32,626 bases of DNA from Acidobacteria bacterium UBA2994 (GTDB lineage: Bacteria; Acidobacteriota; Vicinamibacteria; Vicinamibacterales; UBA8438). The stretch covers positions 82,263-114,888 of the forward strand of contig DEAA01000054.1 of the NCBI GenBank assembly GCA_002346545.1. Direction: 5' to 3'. Made by a program: the position numbers and the translations under genes. The notes below the pieces were generated by a model. It did not search any database. It was given only the letters and a program-made list of their open reading frames with translations, and was not told the origin of the DNA. The first letter of the stretch is position 1. The number at the start of each line of letters is the position of its first letter. Below are positions 1 through 8,379 of this stretch, piece by piece.

Positions 1-81
1 CCGCCTCATCATCGCTCTGCTGTATCGAAACACGCCGCCTGCATTATCATGAGAGCTACAACAGCGAGTCAAGAAACAGAC

Positions 82-1608
82 ATGCGCTCCAGAACTCCCG
101 TGCTCAAGACGTCAGTGCTCTTGGTGACGTTATGTGTCGTCGGCATTCCGGCGAACGGCCAGACTACCAACGCCGACGGGTTGGCGCTGATCGAGGCCGC
201 CCGGCGGTCGAATTCCGACCAGGTTCAGACGCTGCTCGACGCGGGAACAGAGGTCGACAGCCGGTTTGGCGACGGCACCACCGCGCTCCACTGGGCCGCT
301 CATCGGGACAGTCAGCCCCTTGTACAACTGCTGCTCAAGGCGGGTGCGAGCGCAAACGCGACCGACGACCACGGGGTAACCGCACTCTCGCTGGCCGCTG
401 TCAACGGCAGCGCGAAGGTGGTTCAACAACTGTTGAACGCCGGCGCCGAGCCGAACATCGCCCGGACCAGCGGTGAAACGCCGCTGATGACGGCCGCCCG
501 GGTAGGCAACCTCGAAGTCGTTCGCCTGCTCCTCACCGCGGGCGCCGACCCCAATGCCACCGAGGGCGCGCTCAAGCAGACCGCGCTGATGCTGGCGATC
601 GTGGAGAACCACGTCCCGGTGGTCCGGCTGCTGCTCGAGGTGGGAGGCTCGGCCACGGCGAGGACCGCGAATTGGTTCACGCCGCTGCTCTTCGCCGCGC
701 AGCAAGGCAATCTCGACGCGGCCCGGCTGGTGCTGGCCGCCGGAGCCGATGTCAACGAGGCCGCGCCCGACGGCATCGGTGGCAACACAAACGCCAGCGC
801 ACGTTTCGTCGCCGACACCGAAGCCGCGGCGCTGCTCGTGGCGATCGACAGCGGGCACCCCGAGATGGCGCTGTTCCTGCTAGAGCGGGGCGCCGACCCG
901 AATCATGCCGGTGCCGGACGGACCGCCTTACACGCAGCCGTACAGCGAAAGATGCCTGAGGTGGTCGGCGCGCTCCTGGCCCGCGGCGCAGATCCGAACG
1001 CCCGGCTCGCCAAACGGCTGCCGTTTGTCTCTCGCCGGATCACCCAGGCCAACGGCCTGACACCGAACCAGATCGGCGCGACACCATTCTTCCTCGCCGC
1101 TAGCTTCAACGATCTGGACAGCATGCGACTACTAGTTGAGGCGAACGCCGACCCCCAGCTGCGGACCGACGACAACACCACGGCGCTGATGGTGGCCGCC
1201 GGGGCCGACTACGTGGACGGAGCAGACAAGTACGGTGTGCGGTGGTTCGGGGACAACCTCGCGCTGCAGGAATTAGCGCTTGCCTCGGTGGAGTATCTGC
1301 TGGGGCTCGGGCTGGACATCAACGCCAAGAACGACGTGAACCAGACCGCGCTCCATGGCGCAGTCTATCTCGGCGGCACGACGCTGGTGCCTTATCTGCT
1401 CGAACGAGGCGCCGACATCAACGCGATCAACGATCGCGGTCAGACCCCCTGGATGATCGCCTGGGAAGGTGAGTACCGCTCTGGATCGTTCTACACCCAG
1501 AAGGAGACGGGTGCGCTCCTCGAACGGCTCGGCGCCGACACCAGCCTAGGTAAAGACCTTGGCGTCACCTTTCGGCGAGTGCTCGAAGAGCGCGCGCAGC
1601 AACAGTAG
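82..1608 (+). CDS. Secreted ankyrin-repeat protein
   Basis: A 508-residue protein made almost wholly of ankyrin repeats, which are protein-protein interaction modules; no catalytic domain is visible. I start it at the ATG at 82 because the residues that follow (MRSRT, then a hydrophobic stretch ending in ANGQ) form a good Sec signal peptide. An in-frame ATG at 49 would put eleven polar residues in front of it. Neither start has a clear ribosome binding site. Repeats with the TALHWAA / LLLKAGA pattern run from about residue 45 to 470; units such as TPLMTAA, TALHAAV and TALHGAV are recognisable, and two spacers break the regularity near residues 235-255 and 325-345. Known: exported ankyrin proteins often sit near haem-domain and PQQ-type genes in acidobacterial genomes. 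Inferred: periplasmic scaffold or inhibitor; the partner is unknown. Confidence 0.85.
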   Translation: MRSRTPVLKTSVLLVTLCVVGIPANGQTTNADGLALIEAARRSNSDQVQTLLDAGTEVDSRFGDGTTALHWAAHRDSQPLVQLLLKAGASANATDDHGVTALSLAAVNGSAKVVQQLLNAGAEPNIARTSGETPLMTAARVGNLEVVRLLLTAGADPNATEGALKQTALMLAIVENHVPVVRLLLEVGGSATARTANWFTPLLFAAQQGNLDAARLVLAAGADVNEAAPDGIGGNTNASARFVADTEAAALLVAIDSGHPEMALFLLERGADPNHAGAGRTALHAAVQRKMPEVVGALLARGADPNARLAKRLPFVSRRITQANGLTPNQIGATPFFLAASFNDLDSMRLLVEANADPQLRTDDNTTALMVAAGADYVDGADKYGVRWFGDNLALQELALASVEYLLGLGLDINAKNDVNQTALHGAVYLGGTTLVPYLLERGADINAINDRGQTPWMIAWEGEYRSGSFYTQKETGALLERLGADTSLGKDLGVTFRRVLEERAQQQ

Positions 1609-1620
1609 CAGTAGGAGCCA

Positions 1621-2049
1621 CTAGCCCCTCAAGTGGGACATCAGCGCGTCGATGCCGGCCTGGGCCACCACTTCATCCTGGTCTGGCGTGCCCGAGCTAC
1701 ATCCGATGCCGGCCACGATCTGGTCGTCGACAAACACGGGGAGCCCGCCGGGGACGATCATGAAACGACCCTGGTTGCTGACATGGATGCCGAACGCCGG
1801 ACCTCCCGCCGCGCCGGCAACACCGTAGTCGCGGGTCGATTTGCGAGCCGCGGCCGCCGTGAACGCCTTGCTGATGGCCACGTCGATACTGGTAATCCGA
1901 CCGCCGTCCATCCGCTGAAACAGCAGCAAGCTGCCGTTGTCGTCGGTGATGGCAATGTCCATATCGACGCCGATCTCGATTGCCTTGGCTTCGGCGCCGG
2001 CCATCATGGCGCGAGCGTCGTCAAGCGTGAGCTTCTGCACGGTTCGCAT
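1621..2049 (-). CDS. GlcG/HbpS-type haem-binding family protein (DUF336)
   Basis: A 142-residue single-domain protein of the GlcG/HbpS (DUF336) family, full length for the family. The family signature is visible in order: an N-terminal LTLDDARAM helix, the ITDDNGSLLLFQRMDG strand pair, the SIDVAISKAFTAA segment, the IVPGGLPVF turn and the GIGCSSGTPDQDE loop near the end. Members bind haem or small ligands, and some sit with glycolate or diol degradation genes, but most have no proven reaction. There is no signal peptide, so it is probably cytoplasmic. The start is firm: an AGGAGG (2058-2063, reverse strand) lies eight bases upstream of the ATG. It diverges from the CPXCG gene with about 50 bases between. 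Specific role unknown. Confidence 0.88.
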   Translation of the reverse strand: MRTVQKLTLDDARAMMAGAEAKAIEIGVDMDIAITDDNGSLLLFQRMDGGRITSIDVAISKAFTAAAARKSTRDYGVAGAAGGPAFGIHVSNQGRFMIVPGGLPVFVDDQIVAGIGCSSGTPDQDEVVAQAGIDALMSHLRG

Positions 2050-2100
2050 TCGGTGTTCCTCCTAGGCGAAATTATAGACGTGGCCTGAAACCGGATCCTC

Positions 2101-2289
2101 ATGAACGCGCACCTCATCTCCTGTCCCTACTGCGGTGAGGGCCTGGAGGTCGCCGTCGACCGCTCAGTTCGCCGGCAGGAATATATCGAAGACTGCCAGG
2201 TCTGCTGCCGCCCCATGGTGTTGGCGGTGACGGTCGACCTCGACGACCCGAACGACATCCAGATCGACGTCCACGGCGAAGACGACTGA
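2101..2289 (+). CDS. CPXCG-motif cysteine-rich mini-protein
   Basis: A 62-residue protein of the CPXCG family (Cys_rich_CPXG). It has a CPYC pair at residues 8-11 and a second pair, CQVCC, near residues 33-37, spaced as in a small zinc ribbon. An acidic tail (DDPNDIQIDVHGEDD) is typical of the family. The fold and zinc binding are inferred from the Cys spacing; no function is established for the family. It lies alone on its strand, about 150 bases before the redoxin gene, and diverges from the GlcG-like gene. No strong ribosome binding site precedes the ATG. Confidence 0.85.
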   Translation: MNAHLISCPYCGEGLEVAVDRSVRRQEYIEDCQVCCRPMVLAVTVDLDDPNDIQIDVHGEDD

Positions 2290-2435
2290 ACGGCTCGGTG
2301 ATCCTGACGCCGACCTACGACACAGCGCACGGGCGGCAGGTACGGCGAACCGGTGACCGAGCTGATGCAGTGCGCCGAGCTTGAAGTCTCCCGACCATAG
2401 CGAGCCAGCCGCGCCAGTGATAGGATCCGACCAAC

Positions 2436-3578
2436 ATGAAGCGACAGATTCGCCGTGACGTTCTGGCCGGCGCGTTGGCGGCCCTCGTACTCGGCGTGGG
2501 ACCGTCCGCGATGCAGTCCAGAGACGCGATCGACGTGGCTTCGCTCGGCCCGCAAGTGGGCGAGCGCGTACCCGACTTCAGCCTCCCAGACCAGAACGGA
2601 AGAATGCGCAACCTGAGCTCAATTCTCGGGCCCAACGGGGGCATTCTGCTCTTTCATCGGTCGGCCGACTGGTGACCGTACTGCAAAGCGCAGCTCGTGG
2701 AGCTGCAAGACCGGCTGGAAGAACTTCGGGGCCGCGGACTGGCCGTGGCCGCCATCAGCTACGACTCGGAGGCGATTCTTAAGGATTTCGCCGAGCGGCG
2801 CGGGATCACGTTCCCGCTGCTGTCGGACGACGATTCGGCTGTAATCACCGACTTCGGCATCCTGAACACGGTGGCCGCCGAGGCGATCGGTCCGAACAAG
2901 GACAATCCGCATGTGCAGGCCGACGCGAGGAAATATGTGTCGGTGTTCGGCGCCAGCGAGATGATCGTGGGTACGCCGTACCCCGGCACCTTTATGCTCG
3001 ACGGCGAGGGACGCGTCAGCTCGCGGTTCTTTGAGGAGTTCTACCGGGAACGAAACACCACCGCCAACGTCATGTTGAAGCTGGGCGCCGGCTTGTCCCC
3101 GATCGAGGCGATTTCTGGGGAGACCGCGCACCTCAAGCTGACCGCCTACGCAAGCGACCCGAGCGTGACCGTCGGCACCAAGTTCTCGATCGCAGTCGAG
3201 GTCGAGCCAAACCCAAACATCCACGTCTATGCCCCGGGGGCAGACGAGCTCGGGTATCGGATCATCGGGCTGGACCTAAACCCGCTCGAGTACGTCCGCT
3301 TCGAGCCGGTCGAGTTTCCGGAATCTGAGATCTACCACTTCGAGCCGCTCGACGAGCGGGTACCGGTCTACATGCGGCCGTTCACGCTGCTGCAGGAGGC
3401 AGTGGTGTCAGGGGAGCCCGGGGTCGAGGAAGCGTTTGCCGAAATGGACGGGATGACCGTCAGCGGCAGCCTCAACTACCAGGCCTGTGACGACAAGCTG
3501 TGTTTCGATCCAGTGTCGGTGCCCATTCAGCTGACGCTCGACGTGGTTGTACTCGACCGTCAGCGTGCGAATCGGTAG
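2436..3578 (+). CDS. Probable selenocysteine-containing redoxin fused to a DsbD-alpha-like domain
   Basis: Read through one in-frame TGA (2673-2675) this is a 380-residue protein. An N-terminal export signal contains a twin-arginine-like IRRDVLAG. A redoxin (AhpC/TSA-like) domain spans about residues 38-205. The C-terminal half (about 230-375) resembles the DsbD N-terminal/DsbC-corrector domain, with a CDDKLC pair at Cys351 and Cys356. The TGA is codon 80, in SADW-U-PYCK, where redoxins carry SADWCPYCK; Cys83 would be the partner of a UxxC centre. The frame is open on both sides with no shift. A GCAGCTC-GTG-GAGCTGC hairpin follows at SECIS distance. Inferred: a periplasmic thiol/selenol peroxidase or reductase that exchanges electrons with its own DsbD-like domain. 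Alternatives are a nonsense mutation or base error (TGC to TGA). No selA, selB, selC or selD gene lies in the window to settle it. Confidence 0.75.
2673..2706 (+). promoter_or_regulatory. UGA codon plus candidate bacterial SECIS hairpin
   Basis: The in-frame TGA (2673-2675) is followed after 14 bases by a perfect 7-bp stem (2690-2696 with 2700-2706) and a three-base GTG loop, so the loop begins 21 bases after the UGA. Known bacterial SECIS elements are hairpins in this distance range with a G among the first loop bases; both conditions hold. Caution: the bases also encode the conserved QLVELQ helix, so some palindrome could arise by chance, and no bulged U is evident. It is not a terminator, because no T tract follows and the frame continues. 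Confidence 0.55.
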
Positions 3579-3598
3579 CACCGTAGCCAGCGCGGACC

Positions 3599-6028
3599 AT
3601 GCCATCGGTCAAGCGCCTGTTTCGGGCGGCGCCCATCCCGGGCGCCATCGCCCTGGTGATCTTCGCGTCGAACGCCTCGGCCCAGCCGGTTGACCGGTTC
3701 GACACCGAGGTGCGTCCATTTTTGACCGCCTACTGCGGCAACTGCCACAACAATGACCTGCTGGTCGCTGACCTGACGTTCGAGCTATTCGGCACCGGTG
3801 CTGACCCCACCGAGCATTCCGACCTGTGGAAGCAGGTGGCCGAGCGAATCCGCTCCGGCGAGATGCCTCCACGAGGCCGACCTGCTCCCGAGAGGGCCGA
3901 GATCGAGTCGGTGGCAGCCGTACTCGATACGCTCGTCGGCCCCTCCAATGGGGATACCAGTGGCCCGGGCCGCGTCACCGCCCGGCGGCTCAACCGTGTC
4001 GAGTACGACAACACGGTCCGTTCACTGCTCGGCGTGCACGCCAGACCGTCGGTCGACTTCCCCGCCGACGACTCTGGCTACGGATTCGACAACAACGGAG
4101 ATGTGCTATCGGTCTCGCCGTTGTTGATGGAGAAGTACATCGCCGCGGCGCGCCGTCTGTCGCAGGAAGCAGTGTTCGGTCCGGCCCCACCCGATGCTCC
4201 CGTCCAACTCGCGCACTACATGGGTCGGCGCTCACATGACGCCGACGGCAGCCTCGATGCGGCCGACACCTTGCCATTCTCGATGCGAGGCGCGCTCTAT
4301 GGGTCGCACCTGTTCCCGTGGACCGCGGACTACGAGTTCCGGTTTCGTATTGCCAACTATCGGCGTCGGCCGCCACGCCCAGAGGGTGCCCCTCCGACGC
4401 CACCACTGCCGACCGACACCGAAACCGAACGGGCACAGTTCATCGAGGAGATGCGCCAGGCTGCACCGCCCGTGCCGGTGGTGGCCACCCTCGACGGACA
4501 GGTCTTCAACACCACCATCGTGGAGGGCGTCAATGCCTTCGGCTACGAACGCGGCGAAATCGTGACCCGACTGCGGGTCGAAGCGGGCGAGCACGACTTC
4601 CGGGTCTCGTACCCGCACGTAGCCAACATTTCCGATCCGCGTGACAACCTACTTCCGGACGGACGCCGCATCCTATACATCGACTACCTCGACATCGTGG
4701 GACCGTTCAACCAGAGCCTGGAGCCCCCCGCGAGTTACGAGCGGATCTTCATCTGCCAGCCCTCGGCGGCCGGTTACGACGAAGGTTGCGCGAAAAAGAT
4801 TGTCACAAACCTGGCGCGTCGCGCCTACCGGCGCCCGGTGACCGAGGGCGAGGTCGCTCGACTGACCGGCCTGGTCGAGCAGGCGGTGGCCGAAGGTGAC
4901 TCGTTCGACGAGGGGGTGCGACTGACGGTCCAGGCAGTCCTCCTTTCGCCCCACTTCCTGTTCAGAATCGAGCGGGATCCGGTGGGCTCGAACGACCCGC
5001 ACCAGGTATCAAACCACGAGCTAGCCAGCCGGCTCTCGTACTTCCTGTGGGCCGACATGCCAGACGATGAGCTCTCCGCCCTGGCCGACGCCGGCCAGTT
5101 GCACGAGCCGGACGTCCTGCGGGCCCAGATCGAACGGCTGTTGATTCACCCGAAAGCGGCGGCGCTGGTCGACACCTTCGCAGCGCAGTGGTTGCAGCTG
5201 CGCAACCTTGATCGGGTCAAGCCAGACCCCGCGCGGTTTCCCACCGTCGACGACGAGTTGCGCGACGCCATGCGACGGGAGACAGAGCTGTTCGTGGAGG
5301 CGGTGATCCGGGAAGACCGCAGTGTGCTGGACCTGCTGGACGCGCCGTTCACTTTCCTAAACGGTCCTCTGGCCCGCCACTACGGCATCGAGGGGATTGA
5401 CGGCGAGGTATTCCAGCGCGTCGAGCTCGATGGCGACCAGCGGGGCGGTCTGGTTACCCAGAGCAGCATCCTCACCGTGTCGTCCTATCCCACCAGGACC
5501 TCTCCGGTGCTTCGCGGTAAGTGGGTACTGGAAAACCTCCTCGGCTCGCCACCGCCAGACCCTCCCGACGGGGTACCGGCCCTGGACGAAACCGTCGTCG
5601 GGACCACCGGGTCGCTCCGCAGCCAGCTGGAGCAGCATCGGGCCAACCCGACCTGTGCGGTGTGTCACGACCAGATCGACCCACTCGGATTCGGTCTGGA
5701 ACGCTACGATGCGACCGGAGCCTGGCGAACCCACGACGGCGAGTTCGAAATCGATGACTCGGGCACATTGCCCGACGGCACGTCTTTCCGAGGGTCGCGA
5801 GAGCTAAAGACCATCCTGCGGGACGAGAGCGAGGCCTTCACCCGCAATCTCGCCGAGAAGCTGCTGACCTACGGACTGGGCCGTGGTCTCGAATCGGCAG
5901 ACGACACGACCGTCGACGCTATCACCCGTGACACGATGGACGATGGTTACCGATTCTCGACGCTCGTACACGGCGTGGTAAAGAGCGAGCCGTTCCGTCT
6001 CCGTCGTCCAGAGGAGCCCACACCATGA
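3599..6028 (+). CDS. DUF1592-type multidomain haem protein (DUF1587/1592/1588/1585)
   Basis: An 809-residue exported protein of the large family found in Planctomycetes, Verrucomicrobia and Acidobacteria. A signal peptide (about 1-28) is followed by a c-type haem motif CGNCH (46-50) in a planctomycete-cytochrome-like segment. Next come the DUF1587 signature RRLNRVEYDNTVRSLLGV (from residue 129), the ARRAYRRPVT segment, the DUF1592 core with SRLSYFLWADMPD, a DUF1588 region with a second CAVCH (686-690) in CAVCHDQIDPLGFGLERYD, and a C-terminal DUF1585 region (ALTRNLAEKLLTYGLGR-like). The domain order is complete, so the gene looks intact. Biochemistry is not established; the haem motifs suggest periplasmic electron transfer. 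Its stop overlaps the start of the DUF1552 gene (ATGA), which implies translational coupling and a shared function. Confidence 0.9.
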   Translation: MPSVKRLFRAAPIPGAIALVIFASNASAQPVDRFDTEVRPFLTAYCGNCHNNDLLVADLTFELFGTGADPTEHSDLWKQVAERIRSGEMPPRGRPAPERAEIESVAAVLDTLVGPSNGDTSGPGRVTARRLNRVEYDNTVRSLLGVHARPSVDFPADDSGYGFDNNGDVLSVSPLLMEKYIAAARRLSQEAVFGPAPPDAPVQLAHYMGRRSHDADGSLDAADTLPFSMRGALYGSHLFPWTADYEFRFRIANYRRRPPRPEGAPPTPPLPTDTETERAQFIEEMRQAAPPVPVVATLDGQVFNTTIVEGVNAFGYERGEIVTRLRVEAGEHDFRVSYPHVANISDPRDNLLPDGRRILYIDYLDIVGPFNQSLEPPASYERIFICQPSAAGYDEGCAKKIVTNLARRAYRRPVTEGEVARLTGLVEQAVAEGDSFDEGVRLTVQAVLLSPHFLFRIERDPVGSNDPHQVSNHELASRLSYFLWADMPDDELSALADAGQLHEPDVLRAQIERLLIHPKAAALVDTFAAQWLQLRNLDRVKPDPARFPTVDDELRDAMRRETELFVEAVIREDRSVLDLLDAPFTFLNGPLARHYGIEGIDGEVFQRVELDGDQRGGLVTQSSILTVSSYPTRTSPVLRGKWVLENLLGSPPPDPPDGVPALDETVVGTTGSLRSQLEQHRANPTCAVCHDQIDPLGFGLERYDATGAWRTHDGEFEIDDSGTLPDGTSFRGSRELKTILRDESEAFTRNLAEKLLTYGLGRGLESADDTTVDAITRDTMDDGYRFSTLVHGVVKSEPFRLRRPEEPTP

Positions 6029-7389
6029 GCTCGACTCGAGTGCTGCCCCGACGCACGGTGCTGCGCGGCCTGGGAGCGACCCTAGCGCTTCCCGTCCTCG
6101 ACGCCATGACACCGGCCTATGCCCGCGGCGCCGCGGCTCAGATCGCCACGCCGGATCGAATGGCCTTCGTGTATGTGCCAAACGGCATCATCATGGATGC
6201 CTGGACCCCACCCGGGGTGGACGGGACCTTCCCGCTACCGGCCGCACTGCCCCGCATCCTGCAGCCGGTGACCGGCTTCAGCGACCAGTTCTCGATCCTG
6301 TCGGGTCTAACCCATAACAGGGGCCGCGCCCTGGGCGACGGTCCGGGCGACCACGCCCGCGCCGGCGCCAGCTATCTGACCGGGACACACCCCAAGAAGA
6401 CCTACGGCGCAGACATCCATGCCGGTGTGTCTGCCGACCAAATGGTGGCCGAGTCTCTGCGGGGTGAGACACGGCTGGCATCACTCGAGATCGGCTGTGA
6501 GGAAGGACTCTTTGGCGGCAACTGCGACAGTGGCTACAGCTGCTCCTACAGCAACACCATCTCGTGGCGCACGCCCTCGTCCCCCATGCCGCAGGAGATC
6601 AGCCCACGCGCGGTGTTCGAGCGACTGTTCGGCACCGACGACTTCGACCCAGACCCGGTGCGCCGCGCTCGGCGCGCGCGGCGCGACCAGAGCGTGCTGG
6701 ACCTGGTTCAGGAAGAGGCGCGGAGCCTCCAGATCACGCTGGGTCCCACCGACCGGCGGAAGCTGGATGAGTACCTGTTCTCAGTGCGTGACATCGAGCG
6801 CCGTATTCAAGCCGCCGAACAGGCCGAAGCCGTCGATCCCGGCATGGCTCGCCCACAGCGGGGCGTCCCCCATAGCTTCATCGAGCACGCGCGGCTGATG
6901 TTCGATCTGATGGCGGTGGCCTTCGAAGCCGACATCACCCGTGTTATCACCTTCATGGTCGGTCTCGAACTGGGGAACAAGGTCTACCACGAGACGGGAA
7001 TCACCGAAGCCCACCACGGTCTGACCCACCATCGTGGCGATCCAGACAAAATCGAGAAGATCACCAAGCTAAACCGGTTCCACGTCGAACAGTTCGCCCA
7101 CCTGCTCGACCGACTATCACGCGCCGAAGAGGGGGACGCTTCGGTGCTGGATCACACAATGCTCGTCTACGGCGGAGGCATCTCAGACGGCAACCGCCAT
7201 CTGCATCACGACCTGCCGACGCTGCTGGCCGGTCGCGGGAACGGACGCTTCACACCTGGCCGGCACGTCTCGCTCCCGCCCGAGACACCGATGGCCAACC
7301 TGCTGGTCACAATGCTGGACCAAATGGGACTCCCTGGAGAGACGCTTGGCGACAGCACCGGCTCGCTCGAGGAGTTAACGGACCTGTAG
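6025..7389 (+). CDS. DUF1552 family Tat-exported protein
   Basis: A 454-residue DUF1552 protein, the usual partner of DUF1592 proteins. It starts with a Tat-type signal (PRRTVLRGLGATLALPVLDAM), followed by the family opening RMAFVYVPNGIIMDAWTP. Later signatures are LSGLTHNRG, GDHARAGASYLTG, the VTFMVGLELGNKVY-like segment, HHGLTHH and MLVYGGGISDGNRH. A GAGGAG about nine bases upstream supports the start, which overlaps the preceding stop by four bases. The fold is related to alkaline-phosphatase/DUF1501-type proteins, but no reaction is proven. Tat export implies folding, perhaps with a cofactor, before transport; with its coupled haem partner it probably forms a periplasmic redox or hydrolytic complex. 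That last step is inference. Confidence 0.9.
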   Translation: MSSTRVLPRRTVLRGLGATLALPVLDAMTPAYARGAAAQIATPDRMAFVYVPNGIIMDAWTPPGVDGTFPLPAALPRILQPVTGFSDQFSILSGLTHNRGRALGDGPGDHARAGASYLTGTHPKKTYGADIHAGVSADQMVAESLRGETRLASLEIGCEEGLFGGNCDSGYSCSYSNTISWRTPSSPMPQEISPRAVFERLFGTDDFDPDPVRRARRARRDQSVLDLVQEEARSLQITLGPTDRRKLDEYLFSVRDIERRIQAAEQAEAVDPGMARPQRGVPHSFIEHARLMFDLMAVAFEADITRVITFMVGLELGNKVYHETGITEAHHGLTHHRGDPDKIEKITKLNRFHVEQFAHLLDRLSRAEEGDASVLDHTMLVYGGGISDGNRHLHHDLPTLLAGRGNGRFTPGRHVSLPPETPMANLLVTMLDQMGLPGETLGDSTGSLEELTDL

Positions 7390-7434
7390 ATAACACCAGA
7401 TACCTTGCACACTCAACAGTGATTGGATCACCCA

Positions 7435-8367
7435 ATGACGACACGACGCACGCTCCTCACCACTCTCGCGACCCTGATACTCGCCACCCCGACGCTGGCT
7501 CAGAACTACACACAGCCCACGACGCCGGACGGACAACCGGACATCTCAGGGATCTGGACCAGCTTCGACACAACCCCCTTCGAGGTTGAGACCCCAGAGG
7601 TCCTCGCCGACCTCAAAGCGCTGGCCTACTGGTTCCCAGGCGTCGACGGCGGCGAGGGCGGCCCCGGCGTCGGCCCGTCCGGTGACTTCTCGCAGGCCGA
7701 GCCGCATGCCGCCCAGAACCAGCGGCGACGCTCAATGGTGGTCGACCCGCCAACGGGCCAGGTTCCGATCCTGGACTCGGCGAGATCGGTGCGAGACGAC
7801 AACCTTAATCGTCTCGCCGATCACTGGGTGCACAACACGCCCTGGGAGCGCTGCATCACCCGCGGCGTACCCGGAAACATGTTTCCGACTTACAACACCG
7901 GCCACCTGATCCTGCAGATCCCTGGCTACGTGATCATCTCGTCAGAAATGATCCATGTCAGCCGCATCATCCCGATCGATAACACCCCGCGGCCGCCGGG
8001 CGCCATCCGTCAGTGGAACGGCAACTCACGCGGCCACTGGGAGGGCAACACGCTGGTGGTTGAGACGGTGGGCTACAACACCAAGGGCACAGTGGGCACC
8101 AACGTAGCGACCCGCAGGATTCGCGGTATCCCTCAGAGCGAAGAGATGAAGGTCGTCGAGCGCTTTATCCGGGTCGACGAGGACAACATGACCTACCAGG
8201 TCACCGTCGAGGACCCGAACGCCTTCGAACACGCTTGGACCGTTGAGCTGCCGATGAACTACTCGCCGGACTACCGCATCCTCGAATACACCTGCCACGA
8301 AGGAAACTACGGGCTGGAGAACACCCTACGCGGCGGCCGCGCCGAGGACAAGGCGCGGGGTCAATAG
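7435..8367 (+). CDS. Secreted protein of an uncharacterised LVVET-motif family
   Basis: A 310-residue exported protein. I use the ATG at 7435, which gives a clean signal peptide (MTTRRTLLTTLATLILATPTLAQ); a TTG four codons earlier is possible but unnecessary. After the signal comes DGQPDISGIWTSF, then a conserved RCITRGVPGNMFP segment. The C-terminal part holds GHWEGNTLVVETVGYN, which I recognise from a large family of secreted proteins abundant in Acidobacteria and some Proteobacteria and usually labelled hypothetical. It ends with YTCHEGNYGLENTL. No catalytic motif is evident. It follows the DUF1552 gene by 45 bases on the same strand and may be co-transcribed, which would place it in the same periplasmic system. 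It converges on the sialidase-like gene with a 12-base gap. Confidence 0.8.
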   Translation: MTTRRTLLTTLATLILATPTLAQNYTQPTTPDGQPDISGIWTSFDTTPFEVETPEVLADLKALAYWFPGVDGGEGGPGVGPSGDFSQAEPHAAQNQRRRSMVVDPPTGQVPILDSARSVRDDNLNRLADHWVHNTPWERCITRGVPGNMFPTYNTGHLILQIPGYVIISSEMIHVSRIIPIDNTPRPPGAIRQWNGNSRGHWEGNTLVVETVGYNTKGTVGTNVATRRIRGIPQSEEMKVVERFIRVDEDNMTYQVTVEDPNAFEHAWTVELPMNYSPDYRILEYTCHEGNYGLENTLRGGRAEDKARGQ

Positions 8368-8379
8368 CGACGCCATCCG

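Noticed and set aside
130..858. Long reverse-strand open frame inside the ankyrin gene
   Set aside because: It mirrors the codon bias of the repeat gene, is Arg/Gly-rich and has no family likeness.
2673..2697. Redoxin as two genes or a frameshifted pseudogene
   Set aside because: Both parts are in the same frame and join without loss at a conserved motif; only the TGA interrupts them.
2690..2706. Hairpin read as a rho-independent terminator
   Set aside because: No T tract follows, and the protein frame continues for another 290 codons with clear domain similarity; SECIS-like use fits better.
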